From the NCBI GenBank assembly GCA_002005505.1, contig KV908377.1, forward strand, positions 236,001-300,000: 64,000 bases of DNA. Direction: 5' to 3'. Both the position numbers and the translations under genes were made by a program. Shown in pieces: positions 56,823 through 64,000 of the stretch (position 1 is the first letter of the stretch; each line of letters begins with the position of its first letter). Origin of the DNA: Botryococcus braunii (lineage: Eukaryota; Chlorophyta; Trebouxiophyceae). The notes under the pieces were generated by a model, which saw only the letters and a program-made list of their open reading frames with translations, was not told where the DNA came from and searched no databases.

Positions 56823-57416
56823 CGAAGCTTATTGTTGAAACCTCTCGCATTGCTCCTTCATTGCGATTAGCTAGAAACAACACCGGCATTATCATATCAT
56901 CAATTGATGTTGACACCACAGTTAACATCTAATTTATGTCAACATATACCCTGAGTGCCACGTAAGCGATACATGTATGTGAACGGACATCCGTTCGCAT
57001 CGATGTATAATTCGCACAACGCGCTCATTGACCAATAAGGCGCTCTTTGAGACTGCTCACATTGCTCCTTCATTCTGTCCCTTGCTTGTTGTGAGGCTTC
57101 AAATGCTGCAAGACAGCGGGCTAGTGAAGCCGCAATTTGTCATGAGTTGGTGGAAGTAACCACCTGGGAGGAAGGGCACCTGTTGTTACATGCCTTACAG
57201 TCACATGTCCCCAACTTCATCATGCGCAGGGAAGCAGAAGGGACACGCACACAAACAGCGTTTTCAGCGTGCTTGTTGATCAAAAGGAGGAATTTAATTA
57301 CAACCGTACTGATCGAAAGAATACTCAATTACATATATGGATGAGAAGAAGAATTTTATTACAACGCATTCACGACACCACCCTTCACACCAACCCTTAC
57401 CTCCTGTGCGTTAGAT

Positions 57417-57465
57417 TATGGTATAGTTTTAACTATACCATACCATAGAAATTTCTATAGTATGG
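57417..57465. repeat. Two adjacent AT-rich palindromes
   Basis: GGTATAGTT-TT-AACTATACC, then ATAGAAATTTCTAT, 90-140 bp before the long CT microsatellite. Confidence 0.8.
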
Positions 57466-57553
57466 CACAGTTTCTTAAGTATTGTTTTGCGGGTATGGGT
57501 GGGTTATGGGTTTGGAGTTTTGGGGTATATCCCCCGAAACCATTTATACTTTG

Positions 57554-57833
<280 letters not shown>

Positions 57834-58344
57834 AATGGTGTGCCAAGGGATTGCTCAGTACCTGCATGTCCGCGGTCTAAGGCCGAACACTCCTAGCACA
57901 CTTACGTGCGCACAGCACAGCACCTTGTTTTTCACTGTCCAGCTCTTGCCCCTGTGCGGGGCCGCTAACCCCAGTTATTCTCTAGTCCCGCTAGGTCTCT
58001 TCCGCAGTTCATTTGGCCCGCTGACTTGCGTGCGCTTGGATCATTCATCTCGGATGCAGCCATGTAGTCCAGGCCAGGTTCGTGCCGACTTACGCCGGAT
58101 GCGGTCACTTGGCCGCAGCCACGTCTGTGGCTGCCCCGCCCCCTTTGCCCTACCTCCCCTTCCCGTTTGCTCCGTTGTGTCTCCAGTCTCCGTTTGGCTA
58201 CCCCACGTGGCCCGTTGCTGTTTGGCTTAGGCTAGCAAGCGTGTTGTGGACATCTCATCATGCCCTGGTGGCTGTCAGTCTTCGTCTCCTTACAATAGTG
58301 GGATAAAAAGACAGACCAGCCAACCCGAACCCAAAGGTTTAAAG

Positions 58345-60382
58345 CTATAAGTCACACCCTGCGCGCAGCCAGATGGCGACCCACGGCGGCCGCAGTACTG
58401 AAACTTGCCTCACGCATGACAAAATACCCCTCCACATCTTCCTGAGCAATGATGGCTGGTGGTTCAAAAGCTCCAGGAGCCTCTGCAACAAGGCCGGCGC
58501 GTCCGCATGCAAACCTTCAAATATTTCAAATGAAAATGAAATAGCTTGGAAGGCCACACGCCAGCAAGACAGCCTAGCGGGTCTGCTTGTCTTTGCAGCC
58601 CGCGCGGCGGCCCCACCCGGCACGAAGTGCTACAAATTGGCGGCAGTGACGAGGCAACAATGTCGACGTCGAGGTCACAACTCTCCTCCTACGCGTGGGG
58701 GCGGTGGTCTGCGTGACGGCGCTTTTTGCCACGGATAGGGGTGGGAAAGGCTGGTTTTCGGGCGACGCGCTGACGAGCAGACTAAGGACACCGTCGAGGC
58801 TGTTACAAACGGAGCATTACCGGGCGACAATTGCAACAAACCCCCCCCCCCCCCCCCACAGGTGCATTGAACAGCATGGTCCCCCCGGACATCCAACTCC
58901 TTCAAGCAGCACGGGCATTGGGATCCATGCTGGAAGATGGGGATCGAGAGCTGGTATTGAAGGCGGCAGCGGAACGACCCAGGGGCCATATCATGCATTG
59001 TTTGCTGCAGGTGGGGAACTGGGAGAGCCAGCAAACAATTGTGTGCATGCAGTCAGACGCTCCCGGCTGTGTGAGAGATTGTAGCACAGCACGGTTGACA
59101 CAATCACGATCCGAGCGAGCAGGGTTATCAAAAACCTCCCGGCATGCGCGCTGATATATACAAGGGTTCTGACAGACGGGCTTGCACATTGCTGCGGATA
59201 AAAGAACGGGTCTTCAACGACCGCTGCATCGAAATCTGGGACAGGAGCCCAGTGGTCAGCCTCGGCAACTACGTCAGCGGGGATAGGTGGGGCAGTGGAT
59301 ATCCGCGGAAGACGGTCCTAAAGGGGGACTGTCTGCGTGACAGAAGCAAGACAGGCACAGGGCAGAAGGGAAGTGGCCTGAGTGATCCCCAGAACCCCTT
59401 GGCAATAGGCAACCCAGCCATTGCAAACGTTTGCTGCAAAGGGCCAAAACCACTGCCACCAGCTGTGACAATGGATTGGAGGACCTGGGATTGGCGCATA
59501 TCGAAGGTCACCAAAGCTTGCTCGGCTGCGGCGGGCCGCATGGTCCGACCTGTGAAAACTACCTTGCAGGTCCTAAGACAACTTCGTAGCAAGAGGAGTC
59601 CTGCTTGGGGGTGTCGGAGAATCGACGAACTGAATCGAGGCTGCCACGAGATCAACTTGGGCCTGGGCCACAGAAGCCAAAAACGCGACTGACACAGTGA
59701 CCGCTGACCCCAACACGATCAAACCTGCACGAGTTTCATAGACGAAGCCCAGAGGGAACCCATGCAAATCTTGAGGGTTCTGGCGCGGAGACCACACACG
59801 TGCACGGCACTTGTAAGAATTGAGGGTCAAGCCATATGCTGGGGTCCGGTAAACAACCAATTGGACTTCCTGCTGCGCTGCGGGCACGGGACCAGCGCAC
59901 GTGCCGTCATCCAAATACCACCCTTGCTTTACATGTATATCGGGACGTCCCCCGTGTCTACACCCTCGGTGACTGTCCAGGAGAAGCGGCTGGACTATGA
60001 ACGCAAAAAGCAGCGGAGAGAGGGGGTCCCCTTGCTGGATCCCAGTCGTAGCTTCCACAATGTGGGGTCCAACATATTGACGGGTAGCGCAGCCACATGT
60101 CATCGTCACATATAGCGATATGCTGGGGCAATGAGGGGCGACTTCTACAAGCATGTGGTCGCGGTCGACCGTATTGAAGCATTTTGGAAGTCCAAGCTGA
60201 CAACAAGACCAGGGGAATCTTGCCGTTGGGCCACCAAGCGGTTGAGGGCATGGACGATCGTCCACTCGCGAGTCCTTCAAGGCTCGAAACTCTTTTTCGG
60301 ATGGCCATTGCATGCTGATCCTTAACCAGCCGCTCACCTTGATCATCACATGGTTTGCCTCTGGCTTCCACAGATTATACAC
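58345..60382 (-). pseudogene. Non-LTR retrotransposon pol, decayed
   Basis: Minus strand. The RT part (60382-59573) shows FNTVDRDHMLVEVAPH, TGIQQGDPLSPLLFAFIVQP, catalytic YLDDG and AYGLTLNSYKC. The next block (59655-59269) in another frame has the thumb-like LLLLRSCLRTCKVVFTGR. Then a zinc motif CPCCLKELDVRGDHAVQC (about 58920) and a tail shared with 39537-40080. Several frameshifts and stops; a run of 17 C at about 58841. The 5' end and any endonuclease are missing. Not functional. Confidence 0.85.
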
Positions 60383-60551
60383 ATGTGCTTACTGGCGCCA
60401 TTGTTACAACAGTCTGAATATTCTTTCTAAAGCTACAAGGTGTCAAAATCTACATCTGCCTCAAATGCCAGGCCTATGCACCCACCGACCCATTCCCATA
60501 TCAGCCTTCAACATCTTTTGGCTCCACTAACTGTTAGATACCCCCCATGGG

Positions 60552-60589
60552 GATCTGACACTGGACTTGGCCAAGTCCAGTGTCAGATC
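60552..60589. repeat. 38-bp perfect palindrome
   Basis: Arms of 19 nt starting GATCTGACACTGGACTTGG with no spacer, just outside the left arm of the large foldback. Confidence 0.93.
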
Positions 60590-60619
60590 AGATCTTCTAG
60601 AACCCTGTTCGAACTCGGT

Positions 60620-62070
60620 TCGAACCCAGTGATTATCAACCCACATTCGGGTTTAAACCCCACGGGAGACCCTTTGCCAATCCCCTTCGTCGACATAACC
60701 ACAGCAACGGTGAACGAAAGTCAGCTTCCTAAGGCATGCCCATACCCGTCCCTAAAACAGACCCCAAAACCAAGAAATCCCGGAAGCTCAAAGGAAAGAA
60801 GGTCCCACAGGTCGAGGCATATGGTTAAGGTTCCGGGAATATGCTTTTTTACTATAGTGTCAACACAATCAGGTACAATGGAAGGCGCAAATGTTGAAAC
60901 TCCTGAATGCAGCTCTCACCGAGGGTGGAGAGCTGCATCAGTTCAACTCTTCCCATGAAGAATTTGCTTAATCTCAGCTGGAGAAAAAAAAAAAAAAAAC
61001 AGAACTAAAACCACCAAATGAAAAGTGCATTCCGACAGCACCTTGCCCCGAACTACAAATACTCCACCAGCTGGTTCAGCATTTGAACCGAAAGAAGCAA
61101 TAAATCGTAAGGACCTCAACAAGGAATGGGCCAATGCTGAACTAGAGTTGATTTACTTGGCTTTAATCCGGTTTTTGGTGTGCGATCACTCTTACCAGGG
61201 AGAAGTACAATGGAAGAGCAATCCGGGGCAGTCTTTCTGCAGGCTGCCCCAAACTGCTCTTCCATGGCCCTTCCTCCCTGGGAGGAGTGATTGCACACCA
61301 AAACCGGGACTTGAGCCAAACAAAGCAATTCCTAGTTCGGCATCGGCCCATTCCTTGTTGAGGTCCTCTGTTATGGCAATCAGCGGAAGAGTATTTGACT
61401 GAGGCAAAGAGATCCGTTCATGAAGACGACGATAGCGACTGATTACAATGCGTGAAGTTCTCGTCTTAAATGCGACGCAGAGCGGCCAATTATAGAATGT
61501 ACGCGTTTATCTAAGTATATATGAAAACCAGAGAGAACTGTACGGGATCTCCCCATGCACGCATATGAAGTACAAGGTAATGGTTGTCTTTACATCCTCC
61601 ATATTTAATGCTTCCTTCGGTTCAAATGCTGAACCAGAGGAGTATTTGTATTTCGGTGCTGTCGGAATTGCCTTTTCATGTGGTGCTTCAAGTTTTCAGT
61701 TTTTCCAACTGCGAAATAAAAAATTCTTGATTGAAAGACTTGAACTCATGCAGCTCGCCACCCTCTGTGAGAGCTGCATTCAGGTGTTTCAAGATCCGCC
61801 CAGATCTGTCTTTTGTGCTTTCCATTTCACCTAATTGTGTTGACACTATGGCATACTCTCTTAAACACAAGTCTCGACTTGTTAAACCCACTTTGCTTTG
61901 GTCTCCAGGGGTAACTTGGTTTTGGGGTTTGGTTTATGGACGGGCCTCTGGGCATGCCTTAAGATGCGCATGCTTTAAGATGCTGACTTTCGTTCACCGT
62001 TGCTTTGGTTATGTCAACCACGGGGATTGGCATAGGGTCCCCGACGGGGTTTAGATTGACAACCATGGGG
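60620..62070. mobile_element. Large foldback (inverted-repeat) element
   Basis: Left arm of about 60620-61105 pairs in inverted orientation with about 61601-62070; for example GTCAACACAAT at about 60859 pairs with ATTGTGTTGAC at about 61836. Inside is a second hairpin (61111-61231 with 61244-61366, 12-nt loop) and an unpaired stretch 61367-61600. The arms differ by small indels. No transposase is visible. Could be a foldback-type DNA transposon or an inverted duplication. The short ORFs in it occur on both strands and are not supported. Confidence 0.75.
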
Positions 62071-62220
62071 TTCTGACACGGAACTGGGGACAGCCGACAG
62101 CTCGTTCTGAAGATCATGGGACGTCGTTGAAAGAACATCACTTTCACGGAGCGGTAATGAATTTGTAGAGAGTCCGCCACGATTGGGTCAAGAAACGTTA
62201 CATCCTACTAGGCAAAGATA

Positions 62221-63422
62221 GCTCGACCAGGGAGGCCCATACGGATTGGGTCGACGAGGAAGGAAGGAAGGAAGGAATTACATCAACCCAGCCCAAAGGG
62301 CTGATGAGATGGAAAACCGAACACCGACGCAGCAAGACACCGAGAGAAACCAAACACAAACCCTAAGAATCAAGGCCAAACACAAACCCAAAGTACCGAG
62401 TGGGGAGCCAAGAGCACAAAGGAAGGGCATGAAAGCCCCAGGACACACAGGAAGGGGCAGGAAAGCCCCAGGACACAGCCCAAGAGTGGGCAAGGGCCAG
62501 CAAAGGGCAAGACACAAACCTAAGACCGAAACTGAAAACAATCATAAATGAAGTTAACCACAGACTGAAGGTCATCTTGCCAGACGAACAGACGTAACGA
62601 CCGAAAGGGGGAACGAAAAAGATGGGGGTAACGGTCCCGGATCGGCTGAAGGGCCGAACAGGAAAAGACAAGGTGGTGTTCATCACCCACCAAACCAGCC
62701 TGACACTGATCACACAACCGGTGGGAACGGGGGATGCCCCGACGACGACCAGCATCAATAGGAAGGTTGTGAACCCCCATGCGGAATCGATGGAAAACCC
62801 TCAACTTGGAAACACTCATACGTAACCACAAAAGCCTAGAGAGAGTGGCGCGGGACGGACTATTAAACCACCTAGAGTATGTGCAAAGCTGAGCCCGCTC
62901 AGACGGGCAGAGACGAGGAGAGACATGCAAGCCCTCCCAGGGTTGGCGGCCATGCCGACGCAAGAGGTCCCGAAGGGACGGCATATCAATCGGATGAGGG
63001 GCTTGACAATCTATCTGATAAGGATAGCCAACCTTAATAAGGGCCTTCATGAAATACCCAGCCCAAGTGGGAGTAGGGGTAGTGACGCCATAAAAGCACG
63101 AGTCGCGAAGAATCAAGGCATAAAGATGATCATGAGGCAAAGACACCAACGAGTTCCAAAAGGTGGCCATACGCTGCAGCCAGGGATGAGCGAGGGGTTG
63201 AAGCCCCAACGCAGCTAACAAAATCGGGGTGGCCACCGAGGGGCGCACCCCTAACAACATCTTCAACATGACCAAGTAACTAGACTCTAAGAGCTGAACA
63301 GAAGGGGCCGCAGCCGGTGAACGAAAAGAACGCCATCCCCTTGACGAGGATTGGGCCGGATTGGGTGATCAGCAGACAAATTAATCTGGTGACCCAATCC
63401 GTATGGGCCTCCCTGGTCGAGC
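62221..63422. repeat. 32-bp perfect inverted repeat, 1.1 kb apart
   Basis: 62221-62252 (starts GCTCGACCAGGGAGGCCC) is the exact reverse complement of 63391-63422. The pair encloses the LINE 3' region; (GGAA)n lies just inside the left copy at 62257-62276. Confidence 0.95.
62253..63390 (-). pseudogene. L1-like LINE, 3' part of ORF2
   Basis: The minus-strand ORF (stop at 62520, open from about 63355) has the C-terminal region of an L1-like ORF2: LLGVRPSVATPILLAALGLQP, WEGLHVSPRLCPSERAQLCTY, FRMGVHNLPIDAGRR, a terminal zinc motif CDQCQAGLVGDEHHLVFSC, then RDRYPHLF and LFVWQDD. RT and endonuclease are absent. The 3' end runs to a short (TTCC)n tail. Upstream frames are broken. Probably 5'-truncated or rearranged. 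Confidence 0.82.
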
Positions 63423-64000
63423 CGTATACGGCTTGAAAGCAAGTACGTACTTGCTTTAAAGCCACCGTATAAGGTGTACACATGTGAGAGGGTCCCCAAT
63501 ACTTAAGAGGCGATCCCATTAATATAAAGCAGAAGCTTCCCCGCTTGCAAGGAGTCATTAACAGGGGTGAGAGAGTGGGCAAGGGGGGGGGGTCGTGAGT
63601 TCGGGAAGCCATCGAGGGATCATGTAGGCCTCCCCTAGGGATTGGAAAGGCCAAGTGGCCCTATCCAAGCTTGTCCCCTTAAGGACAACAAGTTATTGTC
63701 ATTAGTCGGGACATATTCCCTTCCCCCACTTCCCTCTCCCCATATCCCCCGGGGGATGCATCCCCCGGGGGATGCAACCCCAAGCATATACACATGTTAC
63801 GTGTACAAGGGGCTCTCAAGCCAGCCGAATCATTGGCGGGGCGTTGAGAGGGGCGGTGGGACCGGGAACAAGCCCACCGCGTCCATGAATCCCAGCCATC
63901 CTAGGAGCACAGGCAGCAGCAGAATGGTCTGGAGAGTGACTTGCTGGGCCATCACGTTGGTCTTCACTCCAAACTCCTGTCCGAGACCCCCGGGCCCGCC
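63423..64000. other. Right edge; no confident gene
   Basis: Minus-strand frames at 63654-63280 may hold rearranged LINE sequence (WGPSHMCTPYTVALKQ). Two TCCCCCGGGGGA palindromes lie at 63744-63770. A 57-codon minus-strand frame enters from the edge and stops at 63828-63830; it contains a hydrophobic run (TILLLPVLLGWLGF). I do not recognise it. Confidence 0.35.

Noticed and set aside
57835..58230. 131-aa ORF after the CT microsatellite
   Set aside because: Starts at the microsatellite edge, no domain, Cys/Pro/Leu-rich without pattern.

Overview
The window is nuclear DNA of a eukaryote, most likely a green alga. The reasons are spliced genes with GT/AG introns, proline-rich secreted-protein exons of the kind seen in algal cell walls, Ty1/copia elements primed by an internal piece of initiator tRNA-Met, and algal-looking LINEs. 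The species cannot be named from sequence alone. There are no bacterial operons, CRISPR arrays or rRNA genes.

Left part, 1-21.3 kb: a stack of transposons inserted into each other. Remains of a hAT transposase (20586-21227) adjoin copia element A, whose pol runs 1-2571 and resumes at 19573. A is split by a second copia element, B (2572-19572; two 728-bp LTRs; 5-bp target duplication GAAGC). B is split inside its RNase H by a Ty3/gypsy element, C, on the minus strand (8743-18415; 4-bp duplication ACTG). C has one 1619-aa ORF: Gag, protease, a Dam-like (DIRS-type) methyltransferase domain, RT, RNase H and a PHD-like finger. It has no integrase catalytic core.

Middle part, 23.5-56.1 kb: two tandem paralogous multi-exon genes on the plus strand, built from a repeated two-exon module. 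Each module is a short linker exon (Pro-rich in most, always phase 2 to 1) followed by one exon for a 268-325-aa globular domain (always phase 1 to 2). Gene 1 (23479-36758) reads N-alpha-beta-alpha-beta-gamma. Gene 2 (41094-52760) reads N-alpha-beta-delta-gamma. The N exon encodes a hydrophobic, signal-like segment and a Cys-rich head; in gene 1 it has a 1-nt deletion. The products look like secreted or wall-associated modular proteins of unknown function. Introns hold long GT and CT microsatellites and a hAT-type MITE with an 8-bp target duplication.

Right part, 56-64 kb: no host gene is recognisable. It holds a 90-bp near-perfect palindrome, a 275-bp CT microsatellite, a decayed non-LTR retrotransposon (minus strand, second fragment at 39.5-40.1 kb), a large foldback (about 60.6-62.1 kb) and the 3' half of an L1-like LINE linked to a 32-bp perfect inverted repeat.

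The items most worth checking are the Dam-like domain in a gypsy polyprotein, the phase-symmetric module genes, the leader ORF in frame with gag-pol across one UGA in copia B, the diverged LTRs of the youngest nested element, and the matching internal duplications in both copia LTRs.
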